DNA of 46,520 bases, from the NCBI RefSeq assembly GCF_009687905.1, contig NZ_BLBG01000016.1, positions 1 to 46,520 on the forward strand. The letters are read 5' to 3'. Numbering within the stretch: position 1 is the first letter of the stretch; the number at the start of each line of letters is the position of its first letter. Below are positions 34,212-41,480 of the stretch, piece after piece. The notes under the pieces are model-generated. The model saw nothing but the letters and a program-made list of their open reading frames with translations, was not told the origin of the DNA and did not search any database. Source of the stretch: Lacticaseibacillus zhaodongensis. GTDB lineage: Bacteria; Bacillota; Bacilli; Lactobacillales; Lactobacillaceae. Position numbers and translations under genes: made by a program.

Positions 34212-34898
34212 ATGTTGCGTTTTTACGGACAACCAAAGTTCAATCTTGATAAGACAGACAAAGAACCTGTCGGCTATGAGTTGTTCATTCGCGAGCAACG
34301 CGGCGAAAACTGGGTGCTTCCTGATGACTTTACGGCCAGCACTCCCGAACAAATCGCCGACCTGTTGATGCGCACCATCGCCATGCTCCCTGAGCACGTG
34401 CAACTGGTATCCTTCAACCTGGAGCAGTGTCAGTTCATCGACCCAGCGTTCACAAAAGCAATCGCTAAGGTTCAAGCGACCACTAACGTTGAGATTTTCA
34501 CCGAGCTGACAGAGCGAACCGACCCCAACGTAACCAACGACCAGCTCTACGCTGCAGCCCAGCGTTTCCACGCCGCGCACCTGCTTGTTTGCATGGATGA
34601 CGTTGGGACTGGTGATAACACACCGGAGCTCGTCGTTGCTCTTGATGACTTCATCGATGAATACAAGTTCGCGCTCCAAAACTTCCGGCCCTTCAACCAC
34701 ATCAGCGAAATCAAGGAAACAATCGATTACTGGTACGACATGGCGGAAAAGCACCACAAGATGCTCGCAATCGAGGGTATCGAGACCGCCGAGGACCTAG
34801 CTACCATCCAGGAAGACTATCCGTGCAACCTGATTCAGGGTTACTACACGGGGCGCCCATTCCTGATGCCAATTTCTTCAGTTACTGCCGCCAGCTAA
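34212..34898 (+). CDS. Stand-alone EAL-domain protein (c-di-GMP phosphodiesterase candidate)
   Basis: A 228-residue single EAL domain without sensor. Although EAL itself reads ELF, positions equivalent to the metal and substrate ligands are kept: Glu in YELFIR, Asn in VSFNLEQ, Glu in TELTER, the Asp pair in MDDVGTG, Lys in EYKFALQ, Glu in IEGIET and Gln in QGYYTGRP. It may therefore hydrolyse c-di-GMP to pGpG in the cytoplasm. AAGGAGG 8 nt before ATG 34212 is a very strong ribosome binding site. It could counteract the GGDEF protein 14 kb away. Monocistronic with its own terminator. Confidence 0.82.
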   Translation: MLRFYGQPKFNLDKTDKEPVGYELFIREQRGENWVLPDDFTASTPEQIADLLMRTIAMLPEHVQLVSFNLEQCQFIDPAFTKAIAKVQATTNVEIFTELTERTDPNVTNDQLYAAAQRFHAAHLLVCMDDVGTGDNTPELVVALDDFIDEYKFALQNFRPFNHISEIKETIDYWYDMAEKHHKMLAIEGIETAEDLATIQEDYPCNLIQGYYTGRPFLMPISSVTAAS

Positions 34899-34930
34899 GC
34901 GTGCGATACTAAAATCTGTTAATTAACTTC

Positions 34931-34960
34931 GGTCCCCGCAAGGCGGGGGCCGCTTTTTTT
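34931..34960 (+). terminator. Intrinsic terminator of the EAL gene
   Basis: GGTCCCCGC-AAG-GCGGGGGCC followed by GCTTTTTTT. Confidence 0.93.
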
Positions 34961-35031
34961 GCATGTGGAGCATAACGAAGCAGTGCGCGGCCAGGTTCTT
35001 ACATAAGCCGCAACCACCTACATACACAAAA

Positions 35032-35059
35032 AAAGGTTCCCGCACGAGCGGGAACCTTT
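35032..35059 (-). terminator. Intrinsic terminator of the Hsp20 gene
   Basis: AAAGGTTCCCGC/GCGGGAACCTTT with a 4-nt loop, followed on the minus strand by TTTT-GTG, 35 nt after the stop. Confidence 0.92.
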
Positions 35060-35095
35060 CGTTTCAATTGTTTATCTCATTCAGGTGCTTTGTAC

Positions 35096-35518
35096 TTAGT
35101 TAATGTCGATGGTGCCGTCAATGTCCTTGATGTCATCAGCCTTAGGAAGCGTGATATTCAGGACCCCGTTGTCGAGCTTGGCGCTGATCTTATCGCGGTC
35201 AACGTTGAGCAAACGGTAGTTCCGACTCATCTCGCCGTATGAACGTTCACTCATCAAGAGGTCACCGTTCTTGTCGGTGTGATCATCATAACTGTTCTGA
35301 CGAACACTAATGCTGAGGGTGTCATCATTGTAAGCTAGCTTGATGTCTTCCTTCTTAACTCCAGGAACATCAACTGTTACCTGATAATTCTTGTCGGTTT
35401 CTTTAATATCGGTCTTCAGCGCGCGGCTAGGAGCCATACTCCCGAAGAGGTGCCGACCAACCTGCTCAAAGAACGGGTCTGCGAGCCAATCATCGTGTTG
35501 CATCAATTCGTTTGCCAT
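35096..35518 (-). CDS. Small heat shock protein Hsp20 (alpha-crystallin domain)
   Basis: A 140-residue ATP-independent chaperone that holds unfolded proteins. N-terminal amphipathic part (1-40; ADPFFEQVGRHLFG) precedes the alpha-crystallin domain (about 40-130) with VTVDVPGVKKEDIKL and the C-terminal strand AKLDNGVLNITLPK; the tail TIDIN supplies an I-x-I oligomerisation motif. ATG 35518 lies 9 nt after AAAGGA; an ATG two codons upstream is too close to it. The extended -10 promoter is vegetative-like; neither a CIRCE nor a CtsR box was found. Confidence 0.95.
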   Translation of the reverse strand: MANELMQHDDWLADPFFEQVGRHLFGSMAPSRALKTDIKETDKNYQVTVDVPGVKKEDIKLAYNDDTLSISVRQNSYDDHTDKNGDLLMSERSYGEMSRNYRLLNVDRDKISAKLDNGVLNITLPKADDIKDIDGTIDIN

Positions 35519-35561
35519 GTGCATTCATCCTTTCTATTAACCTTTATCTCTCAACACGTTA

Positions 35562-35570
35562 AGTATACCA
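35562..35570 (-). promoter_or_regulatory. Extended -10 of the Hsp20 promoter
   Basis: TGGTATACT on the minus strand, a TGn extended -10, about 45 bp upstream of the start codon. Confidence 0.55.
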
Positions 35571-35717
35571 CATTTAACACAAAAAGTAAGCGTATAGCGA
35601 TATTTTTTAAGCAAACACCGTCTATAAAGGGTTTAAAAAGAAACTAACAATCTTAAAATCTATTAAATTCGCATATACCAATATTAAATGAAATCATGAG
35701 CAGATATTAATTTATGA

Positions 35718-36064
35718 TTGTCCCCACTAATGTACAGGCAAGCACAGTTTGTCCCCATGACTTATGCACACCGTCCACAAACTTATCCCCAAATCTGGGG
35801 GTAAAGCACTTGTTCGGAACAACATTTGGTGCCTACAAAATGCAAGCCCTAATTAGCAAAAAAGCTTTTGTCCACAGCATCTTAATATTCGTTTAAAGTC
35901 TGTAAGCGACGTCAAAAGCCTGTCTCCTAGGGCCTTCATGAATGTTCACGCACCTAAAAATTTTTTTGTCCACACCAGTAGCAAATCGGTGGAAAACTCG
36001 CAGAAACCCACTTATAAACACTATCCACAGAGTTATCCACAGGAGCGAAATGCACTTGTCCCCC
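35718..36064 (+). other. Cluster of DnaA-box-like sites (oriC-like or DnaA-titration region)
   Basis: Against TTATNCACA, exact matches are TTATGCACA (35762) and TTATCCACA (36033). One-mismatch sites are TTATCCCCA (35783), TTGTCCACA (35868 and 35966) and CTATCCACA (36021). Two-mismatch sites are TTGTCCCCA (35718 and 35749), CCGTCCACA (35771) and TTGTCCCCC (36056). All nine point the same way, and pairs are spaced by 9 or 12 nt, as in bacterial origins. The preceding 130 bp are AT-rich. dnaA is not adjacent. Confidence 0.7.
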
Positions 36065-36136
36065 GATTGAATCCCCAGCCCCTTTGCTGATTTACGAACT
36101 TTACACGTCAAAATCAATGTATTGTTGGTAAAAAAA

Positions 36137-36169
36137 GAACCATTAGCGTTTTTTAGGCGCTAATGGTTC
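36137..36169 (-). terminator. Intrinsic terminator of htrA
   Basis: Perfect 12-bp arms GAACCATTAGCG/CGCTAATGGTTC with a 9-nt loop, followed on the minus strand by TTTTTT; 20 nt after the htrA stop. Confidence 0.93.
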
Positions 36170-36189
36170 CGATTTCTTACTAATTGTTA

Positions 36190-37527
36190 CTATTTAGTGT
36201 TGCCGCCTTCCAACTGGTCGGTAGTTTGGCTAAGTTTGATCGTCACGTTCTTCTTACTGCTGCCCCGGTAGTAACTAACCTGAACGGAATCGCCCACCTT
36301 GTGTTTATAGAGCTCCGTGTGCAGGTCGGCCATGTTGGTGACCTTCTTACCATCAATGGCAACGATGACGTCGTACTCCTTAAGACCAGCACGCTTAGCA
36401 ATGCTGGTCCGCGTGTACCCGGCAATCACGACCCCACTGGTGACGGAGCTAGGTAACTTAAGGATCGACTTTTGCTGATCTGCAGACACCTGATCAAGGT
36501 CGATCGCGGAAATTCCCAGTGCTGGCCGCACCACTTTGCCGCTGGTTACAAGCTGGTTGATGATTGACACCACTTCATTACTTGGAATCGCGAAGCCCAT
36601 CCCTTCGACCGTCGCGCTATCGCTACTATCGCTAGACCCGGATAGCTTCATGGAGTTGATCCCAACGATCTGCCCGGAAAGATTGATTAAGGGACCACCG
36701 GAATTACCATTGTTAATGGCGGCATCAGTTTGAATAACCGTTGCCTGGCCCGTCGTCTGCCCGTTGTCATCGGTCGTGTCGACCGTCCGGCTCTTAGCGG
36801 ACACGATTCCCTGGGTAACGGAGGTCGCATACTGGGTGCCCAGTGGGGAGCCAATGGCGAGCACCGTCTGTCCCGCAGCAATTTTGCTGGAGTCACCGAA
36901 GCTGGCCACGGTGTTCACCTTCGCACCGTCGATTTTGAGCACGGCAAGGTCGGTAACGGAATCGGCGCCCACTTTGTTAGCGGTCAGTTTGGTGCCATCG
37001 CTCAAAATAACTTCCAGTTTGTCGGAACCGGAAATAACGTGGTTGTTAGTGACGATGTAGGCACTGCCATCCTTCTTCTCGTAAATGACCCCGGACCCTT
37101 CCGAGTACTCGGTCAACGAATCTGACGACTTGGAACTGCTGGAACCGGAATCGCCACTATCCCCGAACAGGCTCCCCCAGGTACTCTGATCATCGTTTTG
37201 CTTTTGCAGGTTGATGACGGAGACAACCGCCCCCTTGACCTTGGAGAAGGCCGCCTGGCTCGCATCAGACTGCTTAACGGAAACATTAGATACTTGGGTC
37301 GTCCCCGCCTTATTGCTCGTGTCGGTGACGCCGAGGTTGCCACTGTGGTCAAAACCATAGTAGGCGACCCCACCACCGACACCGCCGCCGATCAGGGCCG
37401 CAACGACCGCAACCACAGCCGTCTTACCCACGCCGCCATTGTGGCGTGGTGGCTGCTGTCCCCCCTGATTGCCCTGGTTCTTGACTGGTTCTTCTGAGAA
37501 TTGGTGTGAGTTATTGTCCATAATCAT
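36190..37527 (-). CDS. htrA: HtrA/DegP-like surface serine protease
   Basis: A 445-residue membrane-anchored quality-control protease acting outside the membrane on misfolded exported proteins. A Gln/Asn/Gly-rich cytoplasmic head (1-34), one helix (about 36-57), a trypsin-like domain (about 95-320) and one PDZ domain (about 340-430). The triad is His163 (TNNHVI), Asp193 (DLAVLK) and Ser276 (GNSGGPL). A low-complexity Ser/Asp/Gly/Lys loop (about 121-137) interrupts the protease domain. The start ATG 37527 is 22 nt from AAAGGAGG, separated by a perfect 16-bp palindrome; no other in-frame start is possible because TAG precedes. Next to the wal genes, as in other Firmicutes. Confidence 0.95.
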   Translation of the reverse strand: MIMDNNSHQFSEEPVKNQGNQGGQQPPRHNGGVGKTAVVAVVAALIGGGVGGGVAYYGFDHSGNLGVTDTSNKAGTTQVSNVSVKQSDASQAAFSKVKGAVVSVINLQKQNDDQSTWGSLFGDSGDSGSSSSKSSDSLTEYSEGSGVIYEKKDGSAYIVTNNHVISGSDKLEVILSDGTKLTANKVGADSVTDLAVLKIDGAKVNTVASFGDSSKIAAGQTVLAIGSPLGTQYATSVTQGIVSAKSRTVDTTDDNGQTTGQATVIQTDAAINNGNSGGPLINLSGQIVGINSMKLSGSSDSSDSATVEGMGFAIPSNEVVSIINQLVTSGKVVRPALGISAIDLDQVSADQQKSILKLPSSVTSGVVIAGYTRTSIAKRAGLKEYDVIVAIDGKKVTNMADLHTELYKHKVGDSVQVSYYRGSSKKNVTIKLSQTTDQLEGGNTK

Positions 37528-37529
37528 AC

Positions 37530-37545
37530 GTGGCTACGTAGCCAC
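37530..37545 (-). promoter_or_regulatory. Perfect 16-bp palindrome between htrA Shine-Dalgarno and start
   Basis: GTGGCTAC/GTAGCCAC lies exactly between AAAGGAGG-AGTG and GT-ATG. As RNA it can form a 6-bp stem with an ACGU loop; with the hairpin formed, the spacing from GGAGG to ATG becomes an ideal 6 nt, versus 22 nt unfolded. It could also be a DNA operator. Confidence 0.7.
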
Positions 37546-37737
37546 CACTCCTCCTTTCATTAACTAACTCTGTTCGTCTATGGTTACATCATAGCTAGAA
37601 AATGTGCCTAAAATATGACAAACGCGGGAAGAATCCGGAACCGCTACGGAACCGGTCTATTCGTACACCCTTATCTTAATCATACTTGATTGGGAATACT
37701 CAAAGATAGGCTAATTTTGTAAAATGTTTAAAAATAA

Positions 37738-37775
37738 AAACTGCTCCACGACGATTAATAGTCGCGAAGCAGTTT
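37738..37775 (-). terminator. Intrinsic terminator after the unknown gene
   Basis: On the minus strand AAACTGCT..CGAC/GTCG..AGCAGTTT is followed by TTATTTTT. Situated directly after the stop at 37785, so the gene is terminated separately from htrA. Confidence 0.85.
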
Positions 37776-37784
37776 CTACTTTGC

Positions 37785-38549
37785 TTACTGAGCTAGACCC
37801 AGTCTGTAGCGCAGCATCGTGTTCTTGGCGTCACGCGCCTGGCGCGCCGTCTTAGCAGCGGCTGGACTGGCCGAACGCATCTCTTTCCCTTCACTGTCGT
37901 GGTAAATCAGCAGTTCTGGCGGCATTGGTACCCACCGCGTTACATCCAAGTCGACATCGAAAGGTTTGGTGTAACGAGCACTGGCATCCGGTGTGCCCGG
38001 AATATCACCGCTAGTGCTGATCCGCACAACAAACGGGTGGTCAGCGTCATAATCAGCTGCGGTCTCAGCGTTACTAAAGTCAGCAGAATCAGCAAACTCG
38101 GATAAGAAGCGGGGGAACTGGCTACCATCAATTCCGAGGAAGACAGCTTCAGAAATTGGGGACAGGTAGATACTCTTCAGCTCATAACCCCAAGCTTGAA
38201 TGTAACTGACCCCGTAAAATACCCGGTCCAACAGCATCTCAAATTGGGCCCGCCGGTAGAGCAGCTTAGTCACCCGTAGCATCAGGTCCAGATTTAAGTA
38301 CTCACTGACCCCACTTTCATTGTGTTCTTCATAGAATTTGCAGGCTTCATCATATGTCAAAGTCCGGAAATTCGTCTCGAAGAACTTCGGGTGGGCCTTT
38401 TTAAACACGTTCAGTTTATCTCGGTTACCCCAATACGTTACGTGGCTGAGGCGCCGGACGTCCTTAATAACGTCTTTTTCCGCGCCCGCGATAACATTAT
38501 CGACTTCCCGCCAGTTTTCGAAGTCTGAATATTTAAGTAATCCCGCCAT
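37785..38549 (-). CDS. Conserved-looking protein of unknown function
   Basis: A 254-residue, mostly soluble, acidic and aromatic-rich protein with no signal peptide or membrane helix that I can see. Features: N-terminal AGLLKYSDFENWREVDNVIAG, a central segment with LDRVFYGVSYIQAWGYELKSIYL, and a basic alanine-rich C-terminus (AAAKTARQARDAKN). I do not recognise the family. ATG 38549 has GGGG 8 nt upstream. It lies between walJ and htrA, a position where related bacteria have walJ and htrA adjacent; it has a terminator behind it and faces the same way as both. A link to envelope stress is conceivable only from context. Confidence 0.75.
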   Translation of the reverse strand: MAGLLKYSDFENWREVDNVIAGAEKDVIKDVRRLSHVTYWGNRDKLNVFKKAHPKFFETNFRTLTYDEACKFYEEHNESGVSEYLNLDLMLRVTKLLYRRAQFEMLLDRVFYGVSYIQAWGYELKSIYLSPISEAVFLGIDGSQFPRFLSEFADSADFSNAETAADYDADHPFVVRISTSGDIPGTPDASARYTKPFDVDLDVTRWVPMPPELLIYHDSEGKEMRSASPAAAKTARQARDAKNTMLRYRLGLAQ

Positions 38550-38690
38550 CTTATTCGCCCCAGTTGTATGTGATTTCACAAAAATAATATTCGCACTTAC
38601 CTGTTCCCATTATACCAGAGCACAGCGAAATTCCGCATTAAATCAGGTGCTACCGGATAATTGTCGATAAATTGTTAGATACGCAAAGCA

Positions 38691-39503
38691 TTAAACGGTA
38701 AATAAACCTTCCGCTTTTTCGCGTTCCGTATCCAGAAGTGCAAAATCATGGTCAACGCCAAGTCCTTCACGTTTTAACAGCTCCGCAACGGTCGTGTGGG
38801 CCAGTGGTTTTGTGTTGTTGTGTGCGGAACGGTGACCCAGGTATACGCGCTTGGTCCGCGGCCCGATCACGCTCATTAAAGCATCCGCACCATCCGCGTT
38901 GGAGAGGTGACCGTAGTCGGACAGAATCCGCTGCTTCAGTCCCCATGGGTATGGTCCCTCCCGCAGCATCTCCACATCATGGTTCGCTTCCATGACATAG
39001 GCATCTGAATCTCTAATCGTGCCCGCCAGCCGGTCGGAAACGTAACCAGTGTCCGTCAAAATGGTAAAGGCCCGGTCATCATGGTGAAACTGGTAGAACT
39101 GTGGCTCTGCAGCGTCATGCGACACCCCAAAGCTCTCAACATCTAGGTCCCCCAGTGAAAGGGTGGTCCCCATGTCGAACAGCGCTAGTTGATCGTAAGG
39201 AATTTTGCCGACACTCTTCGGTAAATGAGCAAAAGTCCCCTTGTTGGCGTACACGGTCAGCTGCTTATAGCGCCGCGCAAGCACACCCATCCCCGCCACG
39301 TGATCCGTGTGCTCATGGGTAATAAACAGGCTGTCAACATCATTTAAATCACGGCCGATACTGGCCATCAGCGCGGCAAGCTTCTTGCCCGAGAGCCCAG
39401 CATCCACCAGCACTTTGTGTTCAGGCGTCTCGATGTAAGTCGCGTTACCTGAGCTTGAGCTCGCCAGCACACTAACGCGCATGCCAAAATCTTCTTGAGT
39501 CAA
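38691..39503 (-). CDS. walJ: WalJ (YycJ) metallo-beta-lactamase-fold protein
   Basis: A 270-residue MBL-fold hydrolase of the YycJ/WalJ group, a suspected 5'-3' exonuclease linked to cell wall/DNA replication coordination. The metal motif is THEHTDHVAG (about 61-70), with later ligands in GVSHDAAEP, ILTDTGYVS and LGHRSAHN. TTG 39503 with AGGAAGGA upstream fits homologues that have a few residues before RVSVLASSSSGN; ATG 39482 is the alternative. A -10 TACAAT (39536-39541) lies upstream, so it has its own promoter. Normally downstream of walI; here a DMT permease on the other strand separates them. Confidence 0.92.
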   Translation of the reverse strand: MTQEDFGMRVSVLASSSSGNATYIETPEHKVLVDAGLSGKKLAALMASIGRDLNDVDSLFITHEHTDHVAGMGVLARRYKQLTVYANKGTFAHLPKSVGKIPYDQLALFDMGTTLSLGDLDVESFGVSHDAAEPQFYQFHHDDRAFTILTDTGYVSDRLAGTIRDSDAYVMEANHDVEMLREGPYPWGLKQRILSDYGHLSNADGADALMSVIGPRTKRVYLGHRSAHNNTKPLAHTTVAELLKREGLGVDHDFALLDTEREKAEGLFTV

Positions 39504-39535
39504 AGTGCCACGTCCTTCCTGATAATTCTATTGCC

Positions 39536-39541
39536 ATTGTA
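39536..39541 (-). promoter_or_regulatory. -10 of a walJ promoter
   Basis: TACAAT on the minus strand, 32 bp before the TTG start; -35 not clear. Upstream lies a small GGTGT-TT-ACACC inverted repeat. Confidence 0.4.
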
Positions 39542-39617
39542 CCGCAAACGGGGGGCGGGTGTTTACACCTGGGCGTACTAATGTTTGGCGCAGAGACTGG
39601 ACTGCGCTAAATGCTGA

Positions 39618-39646
39618 TTTATCACCACTTGCGATTGCGCTACAAT
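39618..39646 (+). promoter_or_regulatory. Candidate promoter of the DMT permease gene
   Basis: TTTATC, 17-bp spacer, TACAAT (39641-39646), 32 bp before the ATG. Confidence 0.4.
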
Positions 39647-39678
39647 GAAATAATTAATATCTTGGGGGAGCTAGTCGG

Positions 39679-40569
39679 ATGGATAAAAAGCACGGGATGA
39701 TCATTGCTATTATTGGGACAACATTTTGGGGCCTGTCCGGAGTTGCTGCACAGGCAGTGCTAGCCGCCGTGTCATCGTTGTGGTTGGTCGGGCTCCGCCT
39801 ACTACTAGCGGGCGTGTTACTGCTGATCTGGGCCGCGTGCACCGGCACGGACATCTGGGCTATTTTTAAGACCTGGCACACCACCGGCCGGCTCTTGGTG
39901 TTTGCAATTCTAGGAATGGTTCCCTCGCAGCTATGCTATTTTCTAGCGATTCACTACGGCAACGCGGCTACAGCGACCGTGCTGCAGTTCCTCGGCCCCC
40001 TGTTTATCATCGCAACAGTGGCTGTGGAGACGAAGACCATGCCGCGTCGGATCGACCTGATCTCAATGGCAGTAGCACTGCTTGGCACCATCCTGCTGGT
40101 GACGGAGGGTAACTTCACCCATCTCAGTCTAGCACCCCTAGCCGTGTTCTGGGGCGTGCTGGCGGGTGCTAGTCAGGCCAGCTACACCCTCGTTCCCCGC
40201 AAACTCCTCCGGGCCTTTGACGCCAAAATTGTTGTCGGTTGGTCCATGGTTATCGGAAGCGTGCTCTTTTGGCCAACATTGTTGATGACGCCATGGCCAC
40301 TATACCAGCCAAGCTTGCTCCTCGATGTAGCCTTCATCGTCGTCTTCGGGACAATGCTGGCCTACCTGCTCTACCTAGGCAGTTTGCGGGCCCTGAGTCC
40401 CCAAACAGTGGGCATGATCAGCGCGTGTGAACCACTCAGTGCAACCCTGTTCAGCTGGCTCCTGCTAGGGACCACTCTAGCCCCCGCGGCACTATTAGGC
40501 GGGGCACTGGTCATCTGCACCGTCTTCCTGCAGGCCCTGCCCGTTCGTAAGGCACACCTACGCGAATGA
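39679..40569 (+). CDS. EamA/DMT-family permease
   Basis: A 296-residue protein with ten predicted helices in two EamA repeats (about 8-140 and 150-288), a drug/metabolite transporter type exporter of amino acids or other small molecules. Typical patterns: GTTFWGLSGVAAQAV in helix 1, RLLLAGVLLL, and LRALSPQTVGMISACEPLSATLFSWLLLG in helix 8-9. GGGGGAG before ATG 39679. It sits on the plus strand between walI and walJ, breaking up the wal cluster. Substrate unknown. Similar base composition to neighbours, so any insertion is old. Confidence 0.92.
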   Translation: MDKKHGMIIAIIGTTFWGLSGVAAQAVLAAVSSLWLVGLRLLLAGVLLLIWAACTGTDIWAIFKTWHTTGRLLVFAILGMVPSQLCYFLAIHYGNAATATVLQFLGPLFIIATVAVETKTMPRRIDLISMAVALLGTILLVTEGNFTHLSLAPLAVFWGVLAGASQASYTLVPRKLLRAFDAKIVVGWSMVIGSVLFWPTLLMTPWPLYQPSLLLDVAFIVVFGTMLAYLLYLGSLRALSPQTVGMISACEPLSATLFSWLLLGTTLAPAALLGGALVICTVFLQALPVRKAHLRE

Positions 40570-40622
40570 TTAGGAGCTTGCAATAACCAAGCCCAGCACC
40601 CGGCCCTATCTCTGCACAAAAA

Positions 40623-40653
40623 TAGCACTGCAGGCAATCAACCCGCAGTGCTA
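40623..40653 (-). terminator. Terminator of the walRKHI operon
   Basis: TAGCACTGC/GCAGTGCTA stem, followed on the minus strand by TTTTTGTG, 8 nt after the walI stop. May also serve the DMT gene from the other side. Confidence 0.85.
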
Positions 40654-40661
40654 CTGAAACG

Positions 40662-41468
40662 CTATCTAGTTTTGATAACCGCCTTGGTAATCGCATTGAC
40701 CCGCTTAACCGTGACGTTCTTCGAGCTCTTACTCTCGATGCCCACGAACCAAGCCGGTACGTACACCGTGCTCCCCTTAGCGTTAAGCAACCAGGTATAG
40801 CCCAGGTGCGTCCAGATGACGCGGGAATTGTTGACGATTTCGTTGCTGCGGTACAAGGTGTAAACCGCATCGCGCGCACTCATAATTTTCTGATTGTTGT
40901 CCATCATCTTGAGCTTGTCGATATAGGTCTGCGTATAGCCGGTAATTGAACCGTCATTAACCGTCAGCACCAACATTGCCCTGTCGTCAATGACCCGCAC
41001 GCCAGCCAGCTTTTGCACAAACACGTAGCGTGAACCGTTGCTCATGTCGGCTTCGTAAACATAATTCTTACCGAAGAGGACATTGTTGGGATTGTTGATA
41101 AAGCTTTTTACCTGCCCGAGTACATCCTTCTTCCGCAATCGCAACGGCCGGTTGAGCCGTGCATCCAGCGTTTGGTAAGCCCCGGTGTTGATCGTAACGT
41201 TCTGGTCGCCGCTTTTGGCAACCCGCTCGTAATTCTGGCTGAGCATCGTACTGGTTTCACTAGCCGCATAACTCGAACTGACCTGCTTATTGCTGAGTTT
41301 GGGCACGGTAATATCGTCCTGCTTGATATCGCGAACGATCTGCGAATTACCACCCGTTGTGCCCGTCGACAAGTATACTTTCTGGTTCTGCGTCACGCTC
41401 CAGCCGAGAAAAATGTCAAGGAAGGCGAAGACAACGAGGAAAATCCATTCGATTCGGTGAAAGTCCAT
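40662..41468 (-). CDS. walI: WalI (YycI) regulator of the WalK kinase
   Basis: A 268-residue single-pass protein: one helix near the N-terminus (about 8-25; IEWIFLVVFAFLDIFLGW), then an extracytoplasmic YycH-like domain. With WalH it tunes WalK kinase activity (negatively in B. subtilis, positively in S. aureus). AAGGAGG precedes ATG 41468, 12 nt after walH. Last gene of the walRKHI transcript. Confidence 0.93.
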   Translation of the reverse strand: MDFHRIEWIFLVVFAFLDIFLGWSVTQNQKVYLSTGTTGGNSQIVRDIKQDDITVPKLSNKQVSSSYAASETSTMLSQNYERVAKSGDQNVTINTGAYQTLDARLNRPLRLRKKDVLGQVKSFINNPNNVLFGKNYVYEADMSNGSRYVFVQKLAGVRVIDDRAMLVLTVNDGSITGYTQTYIDKLKMMDNNQKIMSARDAVYTLYRSNEIVNNSRVIWTHLGYTWLLNAKGSTVYVPAWFVGIESKSSKNVTVKRVNAITKAVIKTR

Positions 41469-41480
41469 GCCTTAGCCTCC

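Larger units (their letters stand above)
35519..36189. other. 670-bp gene-free region with AT-rich segment and DnaA-box cluster
   Basis: Contains the Hsp20 promoter, an AT-rich segment (about 35580-35715), a cluster of DnaA-box-like 9-mers (35718-36064) and the htrA terminator. No reading frame with a ribosome binding site was found. Confidence 0.7.

Noticed and set aside
35518-35600. CIRCE or CtsR box before hsp20
   Set aside because: No TTAGCACTC-N9-GAGTGCTAA and no GGTCAAA tandem repeat; only an extended -10 promoter is visible.
35718-36064. Calling the DnaA-box cluster the active chromosomal origin
   Set aside because: dnaA/dnaN are not adjacent and gene orientation does not switch here. 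The evidence supports DnaA binding, not proven initiation.
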